Part shown: one piece after another, positions 17,860-28,087 of the stretch
Numbering within the stretch: the stretch's first letter is position 1
How the letters are laid out: the number at the start of each line of letters is the position of its first letter
Assembly: GCA_031761405.1 (NCBI GenBank)
Contig: JASEVX010000012.1
Location: forward strand, 18,626,974-18,690,973
Direction of reading: 5' to 3'
From: Serripes groenlandicus
Lineage: Eukaryota; Mollusca; Bivalvia; Cardiida; Cardiidae
DNA: 64,000 nucleotides
The notes under the pieces: generated by a model
Databases searched by the model: none
Seen by the model: the letters and a program-made list of their open reading frames with translations, nothing else
What the model was told of the DNA's origin: nothing
Translations under genes and position numbers: made by a program

Positions 17860-18350
17860 TTATTCTATTGGGGTTTTAAAGCTGTTTTAAGCGTTATTTC
17901 AAGTTCACTTATTCATGATCCCTGGTTAAAATAAACCAGTACTTAATTGATTGATTGATTGATTGGGGTTTAACGCCGTTTTTAACAATTTCTCAGTCCT
18001 ATCACGGCGGCCAGTTCACCTACTCATATGTTTCCTGGTTTTCGCACACCAGTACTCCACACAACAATCTTCCCAAGCAACTGGCTGCTTTTCCACATAG
18101 ACTTAGCCCATTGGTGGAAGATGAATGACGCATGTCGCAATGACTTTTGTCATACATCGGAAAGAAAGTTGGCCAAGCTGGGATTCGAACTCACAACCCC
18201 TTGATTGACAGCCTGCGTTACCGACTGAGCTACCGAGACTCGACGAAACCAGTACTTAAAGGCTAGGAAAAATGCCTTGCCCAAGCGCACGCCATCATGA
18301 CCGCTACGATAAACCTGGGAGGTCCGGTTCCAAATCCTAGATGCTTACTG
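17860..18350 (-). mobile_element. SINE-B split by a SINE-A insertion
   Basis: TTGGGGTTTTAAAGCTGTTT, TATTTCAAGTTCACTTATTC, ATGATCCCTGGTTAAAATAA before, and AGGCTAGGAAAAATGCCTTG, CATCATGACCGCTACGATAA after the insertion at 17947-18245. The right part reaches the region of the tRNA-like head (CCGGTTCCAAATCC). Confidence 0.85.
17947..18245 (-). mobile_element. SINE-A, full length with tRNA-like head
   Basis: Tail (ATTG)n at 17947, body GGGGTTTAACGCCG, and at the 3' side the reverse-strand promoter: B box GTTCGAATCC (from GGGATTCGAAC) and A box TAGCTCAGTCGG (from CCGACTGAGCTA). Flanked by a perfect 14-bp duplication AAACCAGTACTTAA (17933-17946 and 18246-18259) made from the host SINE-B. Confidence 0.95.
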
Positions 18351-18507
18351 CTTGGCAATGGCGACTTCTAAAGTTGGAAGTATACAAATTTTATGTATAT
18401 TTATAAGGCATTGAATGTTGTCTGAATCGGAGAAAGTCAAAACAAAATCAAATGCCTAATTCCAACAAATGTTCAATAAAAATCTATTTCTGAGGCTATA
18501 AAAATGC

Positions 18508-18727
18508 TTAACCCTTTCCCTCATACGGCAATTCTGCAGCAGACGACCTTGAAAGTATTTTGTCAAAAAATAGAAAATCTCTATAAATGAATGGATAACC
18601 TATGACAAAAAGTGGAAAACATTGTGTCAAAAGGAGAAATTGCACGTTTTGTGCAATTTCTTCTTTTGTCACTATGTTTTCAAAAAGCCGTCTGCTGCAG
18701 AGGCGTCTATATGAGGGAAAGGGTTAA
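18508..18727 (-). mobile_element. M1 MITE, complete
   Basis: TTAACCCTTTCCCTCATACG to TATGAGGGAAAGGGTTAA; a 10-bp deletion joins GCGTCTATATG directly to the CTGCAGAG box. Its right TTAA is also the left TTAA of the following copy. Confidence 0.92.
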
Positions 18728-18927
18728 CTCTTTCCCACATACATTAAATCTCCGCAGACGATTTCGTTCTCAAATCTTGGCAAAAATATGGAAAGTCTCT
18801 ATGAATAAAATTATTATAACGGAAAAAAGTGAAAACATTGTGGCAAAACAAGAAATGGCCCAGAATGTTTTCAAAAGTCGTCTGCTGCAGAGGTATCCAA
18901 ATGCCTCTGCAGATGAGAAAGGGTTGA
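18724..18927 (-). mobile_element. M1 MITE, shares TTAA with the preceding copy
   Basis: TTAACTCTTTCCCACATAC to GAGAAAGGGTTGA. Core AAGAAATGGCCCAGAATG has lost one hairpin side. ORFs at 18612-19013, 18744-19049 and 18871-19065 are translations of these two MITEs. Confidence 0.88.
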
Positions 18928-19177
18928 GTCATGTGAGAAAATGTGAACCCTTGAGAAACAATGAAAACCTTGAGAGAAAAACGCATGAACAAAATTCCTT
19001 GTTCCTGACTTAGTTTCAAGTATATTGCTCTTGAAAGATGATTCCTCACGAGCTATAGCCATCAATCAGAGATTAGTTTTTTTACTTCCATCTTTTCCTT
19101 GAACATTTTACCTGATATGATACTTTGTTTAATCTTCTGCTTTGAAACAAACTTGGGAAAATCAAATTAGAACCTAG

Positions 19178-19337
19178 ATTGATTGATTGATTGATTGATT
19201 GATAGGGTTTAACAACCGTTTTCAACAATTGTTTAGTCATATCACGGCGCCAGTTCACATACTCATGTGTTTTCTGGCTTTCTCACACCAGTAAATTACA
19301 CAACAATCTTTCAAAGCAACTGGCTGCTTTTCCTCAT
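19178..19337 (-). mobile_element. SINE-A, 5'-truncated
   Basis: (ATTG)n tail, GGGTTTAACAACCGTTTTCA body to CTGGCTGCTTTTCCTCAT. Imperfect 9-bp flanks AGAACCTAG and AGAAGCTAG. Confidence 0.85.
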
Positions 19338-19575
19338 AGAAGCTAGAGACTAAGAGACTTGAGAATATAAAACTAAAACCGAGAGAATTGATGTGTCGTT
19401 TTGATAGGGAGCATCAGTTTGAGACGGAAGGTTCTGTAGAAGAAAATAGGTAGGAAAAAACTCGTCCATCTTGAATTATTTATTTCATTACCAAGTTGAT
19501 GTGTTACCCATAACACATTATATTTTACGGTCAGATAACCTATATATCTTTCATACAAAATATAAAATATATGGT

Positions 19576-19752
19576 TTATCCCTTTTCTGTATGCAAAAGC
19601 ATTTTGACGCATAAGCTTCAAACGACTTTTGAAAACATTGTGGTCAAAGGAGAAATTGCTCATCATGAGCAACTTCTCCTTTTGCCACAATCTTATCAAC
19701 TCTATTCAATAATTTTCTGATACAGATTTGTTATATTTTGGAAAAGGTTTAT
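19576..19752 (+). mobile_element. M1 MITE, internally shortened
   Basis: TTATCCCTTTTCTGTATGC to TTTTGGAAAAGGTTTAT with hairpin GAAATTGCTCATCATGAGCA; the part before the R end is deleted. Confidence 0.8.
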
Positions 19753-19889
19753 TCTTCAATGGAAAGAAAATGGTTTGGAATAGCATTTCTAGGCCAGTAG
19801 TATTATCTACAGAATAGGTCAACTTATCATGGTTAATTTATTAGATTTTGCATTGTTTTCAACAGTCAGTCACTATTATGGTGATTATA

Positions 19890-20664
19890 AGAACACTTAT
19901 CCATGGTCCCTAGATAATACTTATCTAAGGTCCAAGGGTAACACTTACCCATGGGCAAGGTCCCTGGGTAACACTTATCCAAGGTCCCTGGGTAATACTT
20001 ATATCCATGGTCCCTGGATAAAACTTATATCAATGGTCCCTGGGTAACACTTATCCATGGTCCCTAGGTAATACTTATATCCATGGTCCCTGGGTAACAC
20101 TTACTCATGGTCCCTGGGTAAAAGTTATATCCAAGGTCCCTGGGTAACACTTATCCATGGTCCCTGGGTAATACTTATATCCATGGTCCCTGGGTAATAC
20201 TTATCCATGGTCCCTGGGTAATACTTATATCCATGGTGCCTGGGTAACAATTACCCATGGTCCCTGGGTAATACTTATATCCATGGTCCCTGGGTAACAC
20301 TTATCCATGGTCCCTGGGTAATACTTATATCCATGGTGCCTGGGTAACAATTACCCATGGCCCCTGGGTAATACTTATATCCATGGTCCCTGAGTAACAC
20401 TTATCCAAGGTCCCTGGGTAATACTTATCCATGGTCCCTGGGTAATACTTATATCCATGGTGCCTGGGTAACAATTACCCATGGTCCCTGGGTAACACTT
20501 ATCCGGGCTCTGGGTAATTACTTATTCCAGGTCCCTGGGTAACACTTATCCATGGTCCATGGGTATCACTTATCCATGGTCCCTGGGTAACACTTACCCA
20601 TGGTCCCTGGAGAACAGTTATCCATGGTACCTGGGTAACACTTATCCATGGTCGCTGGGTAACC
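19890..20664 (+). repeat. Minisatellite of 24/26-bp units
   Basis: About 31 units of CCATGGTCCCTGGGTAACAC plus TTAT and CCATGGTCCCTGGGTAATAC plus TTATAT. The AAC (24 bp) and AAT (26 bp) forms alternate over much of the array, giving a 50-bp higher-order period. CCATGG and TACCCAGGGA palindromic words recur. The ORF at 19829-20047 is a read-through of the array. Confidence 0.97.
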
Positions 20665-21177
20665 AATCTCATTCAAATAAGACCCAAAGACACTCTACAA
20701 TGCATAACCGCTTCTCTATCTGGTTTATCTTCTGTTGATACCTAACAATTATGCTGGCGACAATTTGATTGGCTGACACAAAGGTCAATCTGAGGAGATT
20801 TAAATGAGTCATTCATCAGATATATATGAGCTCCTGCATCTGCAGCGAAGCTTAGGTCTAGTTTTTAATGAGATTGCTCTAGGAAAACCAAACTGGAGCG
20901 TCATTATCACAATTATGTTCTGACCATTATCATATCCAAATCAACAATGTTTGTCAAAAATTTCTTGAAACCCTCTGTGTCTTATTTGCAAACAATTTCA
21001 AGTCTGATCCAACTTCATGGCTGTTCAGGTTGTTGTGGGGTCTACACAGGTTGCAAATGTTGGTTTTTAGCAGAGCAATGCTGATTTATACTTTGTTTGG
21101 TTGCATATATAGAACATTTCTTGACAGATCAATGGTTATCAAGAATGAATGGTGTAACAGATATAGAGAAATCACAA
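20665..21177. other. No gene seen
   Basis: Flank between minisatellite and M1. No repeat family or splice pattern was recognised; the ORF at 21030-21260 ends inside an M1 copy. Confidence 0.4.
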
Positions 21178-21412
21178 TTAACCCTTTCCCTCATACGGCA
21201 ATTCTGCAGCAGACGACTTTGAACATATTTTGTCAAAAGATAGAAAATCTCTATAATTGAATGGATAACCTATGACTAAAAGTGGAAAACATTGTCATTG
21301 TGGCAAAAGTAGAAATTGCTCGTTTTGAGCAATTTCTTCTTTTGTTACGATGTTTTCAAGAAGCTGTCTGCTGCAGAGGCTTCAGAAAGCATCTATATGA
21401 CGGAAAGGAATT
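21178..21412 (-). mobile_element. M1 MITE, right TTAA lost
   Basis: TTAACCCTTTCCCTCATACG at the left; the right end reads TATGACGGAAAGG then AATTCC. A CATTGTCATTGTGGC stutter duplicates a few bases. Confidence 0.9.
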
Positions 21413-21424
21413 CCATTCGTTCAG

Positions 21425-21644
21425 CAACATTACAGGCAATGTTTTGAGGCCTTTAGCAGTAGAAATCATTTTGAAAACATATTGTCAAAGAAGGTGAAAT
21501 TTCTCAAAATGAACAACAACCTTTTTTTACAAAATATTTTCAAATCTTTTTCAAGGTTTAACTTTCAATTTTCCATATATAAAACAGTTTTCCTTAGTGC
21601 TTTTCGCTACAAATGACCCTAAAAAACATCATCAGGTGAAAGGT
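21425..21644 (+). mobile_element. M1-like degenerate copy
   Basis: AGCAGTAGAAATCATTTTG, AACATATTGTCAAAGAAGG, GAAATTTCTCAAAATGAAC and CATCAGGTGAAAGGTTAA in M1 order. Confidence 0.5.
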
Positions 21645-22022
21645 TAACCCTTTCCCACTTTCAACAAATCTTTAGCAGACTAGAAATGGAAGTGTTTTTA
21701 CTGAATAAAGTTGAAAACATTGTGGCAAATGGAGAAATTGCTCCTTTTTAGCAATTTCTCCTTTTGCCACAATCCGTCCCGGGATCGATACCCAGTCACG
21801 GCACGACGGTCATGGTGGAGTGCTCTTGGGCCAGGCACATTTTCTAGCCTAGTACTGGTTTGTTTACCCAGGGATCATGAATAAGTGAACTGTCGCCGTG
21901 ACATAACTGAAATAATGTTGAAAACAGCGTAAAACCCCAATTAAACACATTTTGTCACAATGTTTTCAAAAGACGTCTGCTGCTAAAGCGTCAGAAAGCG
22001 TCCATATCTGGGAAAGGGTTAA
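21644..22022 (-). mobile_element. M1 MITE carrying a SINE-B
   Basis: TTAACCCTTTCCCACTTTC to TCTGGGAAAGGGTTAA, interrupted at 21774-21949 by a SINE-B. Without the insert it is a normal ~200-bp copy. Confidence 0.9.
21774..21949 (+). mobile_element. SINE-B nested in M1
   Basis: GGATCGATACCCAGTCACGG, then AGTACTGGTTTGTTTACCCA, GAACTGTCGCCGTGACATAA and AACAGCGTAAAACCCCAATT. Target duplication TTTTGCCACAAT / TTTTGTCACAAT (one difference). The head is 5'-truncated. Confidence 0.92.
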
Positions 22023-22109
22023 TGATGGCATTCTCATAAATTATGCTGTCTTTTAATAGGTTGTACTGAGTGACATTATTGCAAAACTGTTCAACAGATT
22101 TACTTAAGT

Positions 22110-22261
22110 TTACGGTCATGGTGGAGTGCCCTTGGGTAATGCACATTTCCTAGCCTATAGTACTGGTTTGTTTACCCAGGGATCATGAATAAAGTGAACT
22201 GTCGCCGTGATATAACTGAAATAATGTTGATAACGGCGTAAAACTCCAAGTAAACAAACAA
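22110..22261 (+). mobile_element. SINE-B, 5'-truncated
   Basis: Starts ...TACGGTCATGGTGGAGTGCC and ends GGCGTAAAACTCCAAGTAAA with (CAAA)n. Flanked by an 8-bp duplication ACTTAAGT (22102-22109 and 22262-22269). Confidence 0.9.
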
Positions 22262-22282
22262 ACTTAAGTATAAAACATGCAT

Positions 22283-22380
22283 TTTCCCATTCCCTCATAC
22301 AGACACATTTTGATGCCACTGCAGAAGAAATTTTTTGAAAACAAAATTTTCTCAAGGAGAAATTGCCATTACCTGTGAGT
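22283..22380 (+). mobile_element. M1 MITE, left half only
   Basis: TTTTCCCATTCCCTCATAC, CACTGCAGAAGAAATTTTTT, CTCAAGGAGAAATTGCC; then unrelated sequence. Confidence 0.7.
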
Positions 22381-22504
22381 GTTTTCTATATGACTTTAAA
22401 TAATATTTCGTACAAACTTGATTTTAATTATTTTCATCTGAGGTTTTCCGTCTTGGTAGACTTTAAACCAATAGTATTAAGTTGATTTTTTTTAATTAAA
22501 CAGA

Positions 22505-22682
22505 AAAACAACATTTACCACTTGCAGACGCATTTTAATGCATCTGCACTAGACGACATTTCAAAACAGTATTGAAATGGAGAAATTGCTCATATTGATA
22601 AATTTTTCCTTTTGCCACAATAAGTTCAATTCTATCAAGTCTGCCGCATGCACATATCTGTTGCACGTGGGAAAGGGTTTAA
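22505..22682 (+). mobile_element. M1 MITE
   Basis: TTACCACTTGCAGACGCAT at the left, CACGTGGGAAAGGGTTTAA at the right; core GAAATTGCTCATATTGATAA. Confidence 0.75.
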
Positions 22683-22789
22683 ACTACAAGTATTAATGAT
22701 ATACAACATCGTAATTATGATGATTTTGATTTTATTTACACTCAACATGCAAAATGAAATACTTATTATAAAACAGCACAAAACATATA

Positions 22790-23000
22790 TTAATCCTTAA
22801 CCCACATAAACAAATGTGCAGCAGACAATTTTCAAAACATCTTGGCGAAATTATGGAAAATCTCTACAAACAATTTATAATTTACTGAAATCGAGTTGAA
22901 TACATTGTGTTAAAAGGAGAATTAACATGTTATGAGCAGTTTATATTTTGCAACAAATATTTTCCAAAGTCTACATGTGTACCTGCATGTTGGAAAGAGC
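22790..23000 (-). mobile_element. M1 MITE, decayed
   Basis: TTAATCCTTAACCCACATAA with GTGCAGCAGACAATTTTC; the right end is ACCTGCATGTTGGAAAGAG without TTAA. Confidence 0.7.
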
Positions 23001-23027
23001 AAAATAATAAAAGATTAATGAACTTGT

Positions 23028-23260
23028 TTAACCCTTTCCCTCATATAGACGCTTTCTGACGCCTCTGCAGCAGACGGCTTTTGAAAACATAGTGACAAAA
23101 GAAGAAATTGTACAAAACATGCAATTTCTCCTGTTGTCACAATGTTTTCCACTTTTAGTCATAGCTAGGTTATCCATTCAATTATAGAGATTTTCTATTT
23201 TTTGACAAAATATGTTCAAAGTCGTCTGCTGCAGAATTGTTGTATGAGGGAAAGGGTTAA
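23028..23260 (+). mobile_element. M1 MITE, full-length young copy
   Basis: TTAA, CCCTTTCCCTCATATAGACG ... TTGTATGAGGGAAAGGG, TTAA; 233 bp and close to the copies at 16778 and 38575. Confidence 0.95.
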
Positions 23261-23329
23261 TCTGATAAAGATTTTTTACACTCTTATATATATTAAAATT
23301 AAAATAATAAAAATTTAAACAAAATCTAG

Positions 23330-23480
23330 AAAAGTCGCAACATTTTGTGATAACGAAACATTGTGGGAACAGGTAATATTGCTTATTTTGAGTAATCATG
23401 TCTCCCATTTTTCCGACAATGTTTTTAAAAGTTGTCTGCTATATACAGTGGCATCAAAAGATCCATATCAAGCAAACGGT
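23330..23480 (-). mobile_element. M1-like degenerate copy
   Basis: ATAACGAAACATTGTGGGAA, ATTGCTTATTTTGAGTAATC and GTTGTCTGCTATATACAGTG; ends decayed. Confidence 0.55.
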
Positions 23481-23674
23481 GTAAGTAATTTAACTGTCAC
23501 AATATATCAAAGCAATGTATAATATAATTAAGCAATGCAACATTATAGAAAGCAAAATGCATTGAAAAAAACATACTAAATTTCCACACAAAAAATCTCC
23601 GAATCCAATTTTCCAATTTAGATTAGTAATTTGGCACTGAATTGGCACTTCCCTAGAAAATTGAAAATGTCAAA

Positions 23675-23919
23675 ATAACCCTTTTCCTGATACAGGCCAG
23701 TTGCTTGGAAAGATTGCTGTGTGGAGTACTGGTGTGAGAAAACCAGGAAACACATGAGTAGGTGAACTGGCCGCCGTGATATGACTGAGAAATTGTTTAA
23801 AAAAACGGCGTTAAACCCCAATCAATCAATCAATCAATCCTGATACAGACGATTTATGATGCCTTTGCATTTGCAGCAGATGCCTTTTGAAAACATTGTG
23901 GTTAAAGGAGAAAATGCTT
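23675..23919 (+). mobile_element. M1 MITE carrying a SINE-A, right half lost
   Basis: ATAACCCTTTTCCTGATACAG, then a SINE-A, then CCTGATACAGACGATTTATG and GAGAAAATGC, truncated where the next M1 begins at 23919. Confidence 0.85.
23696..23838 (+). mobile_element. SINE-A nested in M1
   Basis: 5'-truncated at GCCAGTTGCTTGG, body CACATGAGTAGGTGAACTGG, CGGCGTTAAACCCCAATC, tail (CAAT)n. Perfect 10-bp duplication CCTGATACAG (23686-23695 and 23839-23848). Confidence 0.93.
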
Positions 23920-24142
23920 TAACCATTTCCTGCATACGACAATTCTGCAGCAGACGATCATATTTTGTTTAAAATATGAAAATCTCGATAATTGAATGGA
24001 TAACCTATGACTAAAAGTGGAAAACATTGTGGCAAAAGGAGAAATTGCTCGTTTTGAGCAATTTCTTCTTTCGTCACTATGTTTTTAAAAAGCTGTCTGC
24101 TGCAGAGGCGTCAGAAAGCATCTATATGAGGGAAAGGGTTAA
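23919..24142 (-). mobile_element. M1 MITE, complete
   Basis: TTAACCATTTCCTGCATACG to TATGAGGGAAAGGGTTAA with the hairpin TTGCTCGTTTTGAGCAA. Confidence 0.92.
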
Positions 24143-24270
24143 GCAAAACATTGTGGGAAGAGGTCAGAAATTAGGACATCTGGAGTAATATTCCTTTTCC
24201 CACAATGATTTCCTCTCTGTATCACACGTTAGCTTTCAATTTTCCAGACCTAACATGTTCTCTCCTTCAG
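24143..24270 (-). mobile_element. M1-like degenerate fragment
   Basis: AACATTGTGGGAAGAGGTC and TCCTTTTCCCACAATGATTT keep the inner symmetry of the family. Confidence 0.4.
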
Positions 24271-24847
24271 ACATTTTCAAAAAAAGACTTTTAAAATAAA
24301 ATACCAAGGTAAAACACTAACACTGTATGGTATACAACACCTAAAAACCTATAGAGCAACTTTTATTTTTTTACCTGGAACAAAATATTCACTTTTCATT
24401 CAAAATCAAAATGTCACATTAACACTGTTAACACAATTAAAGAACAAGCAAGATCTTCTAAGTTCTTGTATTTTTGTCTATATGCATGTTACAGTTTTCC
24501 TGCTATGGCATCCAATTGTACTTGTGGAATCATTGAATAATACGTCACCAATTAAGAGGCCTTTTTTCATTTCTCAAACTCAGTCGAACTCTGTCGTAAT
24601 TAATAAGTGCAGCCTGTGTATTATTCAAACTAAGTGGGGCAACACATCTACCTTGACGGAAGAAGATTCAAAGAGTTAGATAAGATTATTGTGTCTACTG
24701 TAGTGTGGACATGGATCAAACTGGTACCTCTTCCTAATCTCAAGTCTTTACCAACAGAAAAATGTCATATAAAATGTAAGGCCCTGTTTTTACATGACAT
24801 TGATCTGTTCAAGATATATACCAACTCAAATGGCTTTCATGGCATAA
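24271..24847. other. No gene seen
   Basis: AT-rich stretch. Open frames at 24482-24679 and 24634-24945 overlap, have no family resemblance, and the second runs into an M1 copy. Confidence 0.4.
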
Positions 24848-25077
24848 TTAACCCTTTCCCTCATATAAACGCTTTCTGGCGCCTCTGCAGCAGACTGCTT
24901 TATGAAAACGTAGTGACAAAAGAAGAAATTGCTCAAAACAAGTAATTCCTCCTTTTGCCACAATGTTTTCCACTTTTCGTCATAGGTTATCCATTCAATT
25001 ATAGAGATTTTCTATTTTTTTACAAAATATGTTCAACGTCGTCTGTTACAGAATTGTTGTATGAGGGAAAGGATTAT
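24848..25077 (+). mobile_element. M1 MITE, full-length
   Basis: TTAACCCTTTCCCTCATATA to TATGAGGGAAAGGATTAT; one mutation in the R-end PstI-like box (GTTACAGAA). Confidence 0.93.
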
Positions 25078-25416
25078 TAGGCTTTTGATATGAGCAAAAA
25101 AAGCTTGATGTAACTTATAACAAAGTGACAATTAACATTTAATCAAACCCGGTGTATTGACATTTCAGTCAAGTGTTGCATTTTCTAAAACAATAAGAAC
25201 AACTGAGGAATGGTTTAAGTGAGTACCCATATAATTCACTTTGTTTGTAAACTAATGGAATGCAATCAGACGAAATCAACTTTTATCCGGAGCTGGGAGC
25301 TTGATCTATCGAAACACTTTTCATGCTGAGCCAATGTGGCTCAACATGTTCCATCACAAAATAGTATGTCCCTTACAGTTACATCAAATTTAACCCAAAA
25401 CCCAGAGAAGCAAAGA
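25078..25416. other. No gene seen
   Basis: AT-rich spacer with TGCTGAGCCAATGTGGCTCA, a short imperfect inverted repeat near 25325-25345, and nothing else recognisable. Confidence 0.4.
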
Positions 25417-25608
25417 TTAACCCTTTCCACCCATACAACAAATCTGCAAAATCTCTTTAAATTGAGATACAATAATTCAATAGAGTTGAAAGCATTGTGG
25501 AAAAAGGACAAATTGCTTATGATGAGTAATTTATCATTTTGCCACAGTGTTTTAAAGTTTGTCTGCTGCAGAGGCGTCAAAATCTGTGTGTAAGTGGGAA
25601 AAAGTTAA
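25417..25608 (-). mobile_element. M1 MITE, shortened
   Basis: TTAACCCTTTCCACCCATAC to AAGTGGGAAAAAGTTAA. The ORFs 25336-25593 and 25341-25580 on opposite strands both come from its hairpin. Confidence 0.87.
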
Positions 25609-25977
25609 TTCAGATAAAAAAACACAAATAACTTTATTGCTTTCTAAAATGTAGCAAAGGTTACATTTTCTGTAATATTTTTATATCTATTTTCTAAAAT
25701 TATCTTTGACATTACCTTTACATATTGACAGGTAAATACATGAAGGTAAAGGATAGAAAATCTGTATATATACTCATTAATGATTACCCAAAATACATCT
25801 GTTACAAATTTTCACAAGTATGCCACCATTTAAGAAATTACTAGAAGTGTGTAGATGAAAACATATGAGCTGATTCAACTTCTCGGAAAAGACTTATTGA
25901 TATTACACACAACCTTTTATTATGTTAAATGTTTATATGTTTATTGGCTATAAGCATGTACTATTTAATGCTAAATA
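25609..25977. other. No gene seen
   Basis: AT-rich spacer rich in short A/T runs; no repeat family recognised. Confidence 0.4.
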
Positions 25978-25980
25978 AAG

Positions 25981-26005
25981 ATATGTTATGTTATGTTATG
26001 TTATA
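25981..26005 (+). repeat. (TATGT)n microsatellite
   Basis: Four to five copies of ATGTT at the left edge of an M1 copy, replacing its terminus. Confidence 0.85.
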
Positions 26006-26197
26006 TAAATGCTTTCTGACCCGTTGCAGCAGATGACTGTTAAAAACATTGTGACAACAGGAGAAAATGCACATAAGCAAATGAGCAATCTCTCCTTTTT
26101 GCAATGATGTTTTAAACTTTGTTCAGTTATCATACTTTCATTTATAGAGATTTTCCATGTTGTCTGCTATAGATGTGTTGTATTTTGAAAAGATTTA
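26003..26197 (+). mobile_element. M1 MITE, left terminus replaced by a microsatellite
   Basis: ATAAATGCTTTCTGACCCGT, GCAGCAGATGACTG, and at the right CTGCTATAGATGTGTTGTAT with TTTGAAAAGATTTAA. Confidence 0.75.
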
Positions 26198-26459
26198 AAA
26201 GGGGCCTTTATAATTGTAGCTCAATAATCATTGTCCTCAGGAAACACTGTAAAACACTTTGTTTTGAAGAATTTATCAAGAGATAAACTGTTCATTCAAT
26301 TATTTGGTAAAAATCAAAACTGTCCACTGCGTTTGAATCTATTTGGGAGTTATCTCGCTTGTGTTGGTTGTTGTTGTAGATAAGATTGAGGGAAGAAATG
26401 AAATAAAGTTGATCGAAGAAATTTGTGGTCCAAACCATTTTTTTTTTTAAATTCTCGTG
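26198..26459. other. No gene seen
   Basis: AT-rich; minus-strand ORF 26292-26489 is low complexity and unconvincing. It borders the CpG-rich piece that follows. Confidence 0.35.
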
Positions 26460-26700
26460 TTCATGAATTAACGACGTCTGCTTCATCAAAAATTGTCATC
26501 ATACTGCATACTCCAGACATGAGGACATCAAAACAAACATCATGACTCGGCGATCATTAGCGATCTGGGCGACCACAGCACAATGTCTGGCATTTCCAAC
26601 ACGCTTATGGCGACAGTTACACGCTCTGGGCCCATTTTCCGTCACTATAGCAGCGCAGTTAGGACTTCACCCCTGTCTAACAGGGGTTAAATAAGAGCAA
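26445..26700 (-). other. CpG-rich, non-repeat segment ending in an A run
   Basis: GACTCGGCGATCATTAGCGA, CTGGGCGACCACAGCAC and CACGCTTATGGCGACAGTTA make this the most CG-rich piece between 14 kb and 31 kb. On the minus strand it ends in a run of A (26440-26450). It could be an unannotated 5' exon/promoter of a minus-strand transcript or an inserted processed copy; no protein or RNA family recognised. Confidence 0.3.
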
Positions 26701-26919
26701 ATTATGAACTGAGAAATTATTTTGTCAGGACTATTACCCATAGTAAAAAGAGTTGAATTTTCACATCAACAATATAAGACCTGCAATAGGAAAGTCTTCC
26801 ATTTGGTGAGTTTAATTGTTAATCAAATACTAGAATAGACTTCATTTGACACATCATCATTCTCAAAACTTCCAGAGTTTTTCATAAAGGCGCAATCATC
26901 ATATTATATACATTATATC

Positions 26920-27149
26920 TTAACCCTTTCCCTCATATGACAATTCTGCAGCAGACGACTTTGAACGTATTTTGTCAAAAAATAGAAAATCTCCATAATT
27001 GAATAGATAACCTATGACAAAAAGTGGAAAACATTGTGGCAAAAGGAGAAATTGCACTTTCTAAGCAGTTTCTTCTTTTGTCACTACGTTTTCAAAAAGC
27101 TGTCTGCTGCAGAGGCGTCAGAAAGCGTCTATATGAGGAAAAGGGTTAA
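26920..27149 (-). mobile_element. M1 MITE, full-length
   Basis: TTAACCCTTTCCCTCATATG to TATGAGGAAAAGGGTTAA. Core hairpin shows TTGCACTTTCTAAGCAG, one arm mutated. Confidence 0.93.
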
Positions 27150-27519
27150 ATCACAATATGTGTGAACATGGTTTCTTAGATAAATTTCATAACTAGTTTC
27201 TTACCAAAAATAACTCCTTTAGATCTTGTGGTTTATCAGTAAAGAAATTTATCATTTTGTGATTTTTCTGATAAAAGGTTATCTTGGTTTTCTTACACTT
27301 TTTCATCACTAGATACTTTTCTCTTTAACTGTCTAACAGTAGCTAAGTAAGTAAACCTTTTATGCCATAATTTCTTTGAAAAAAAAAAAAAAAAATAGCA
27401 GACATTTTTTATATTGAATTCATTTGAATGTACAACAATATTTCTTTTTTGTATTGCCAAGCTTGCAATCATGTTCGTAATTATGATCTTTTGAATTGGA
27501 TTTTCTTTGAAATTGAACA
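27150..27519. other. No gene seen
   Basis: AT-rich with a 16-base A run near 27379-27394. Overlapping minus-strand ORFs have no supported identity. Confidence 0.4.
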
Positions 27520-27625
27520 GCAAATATATGCCAACTTGGGATTAAACCCATGACCATCAGGGAGTCCATGCAAAATAAATATCTCCATGCTAATGCTTTC
27601 CCCACAACCATGAAATACTCTACTA
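27520..27625 (-). mobile_element. tRNA-like SINE head fragment
   Basis: Reverse strand reads GTGGGGAAAGCATTAGC (A-box-like) and CATGGGTTTAATCCCAAG (B-box-like) 45 bp apart. No tail recognised. Confidence 0.4.
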
Positions 27626-27630
27626 CCCTT

Positions 27631-27788
27631 TTAAACTCTTTCCCTCATATAGACCCTGTCTGACACCTCTGCATGTTTTCAACTTGATTCAATTTATGTA
27701 CTTTCATTTGAATAAGAGTTTTCTAAAAAATTCAGGCATGTCTTCAAAGTCGTCTGCTGGTGAGTTGTTGCATGTGGGAAAGGGTTAA
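27631..27788 (+). mobile_element. M1 MITE, core deleted
   Basis: TTAAACTCTTTCCCTCATAT to CATGTGGGAAAGGGTTAA. The deletion removes the AAATTGCTC hairpin and joins CCTCTGCA to TGTTTTCAAC. Confidence 0.88.
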
Positions 27789-27920
27789 AGTCTTTGGTAT
27801 GTCCCAACCAGGGGATTGAACTTTGGTCCCCACTCTCATTGCTGACACTCAAAACACCTACCCCTCCGAGGCGGTCCTCCATGTATAAATCATCAGATAT
27901 GACAGGACCATAATTCACTC
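27789..27920 (-). mobile_element. tRNA-like SINE head fragment
   Basis: GGTATGTCCCAACCAGGGGA...CCCCTCCGAGGCGGTCC; reverse strand has a B-box-like AGTTCAATCCCC and an A-box-like region. Weak. Confidence 0.35.
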
Positions 27921-28087
27921 CCCTAATTAGACTGCAACTTTCCCTACTGCTTTTATCAGTGGCTTATCTCCCTTTATCAACATTCTAGTGCACTAGTTAT
28001 CTTTCCTTAATATATTGCCGAGATTTTCCACAGAAATGATGTATGGTTGCTTATATTACAAGAATGCTTGGGTTGAAAATTAGTTTA

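Noticed and set aside
19829..20047. ORF with GNTYPRS-type repeats as a repetitive secreted protein
   Set aside because: It is the translation of the minisatellite and stops within it because unit lengths (24 and 26 bp) break the frame.
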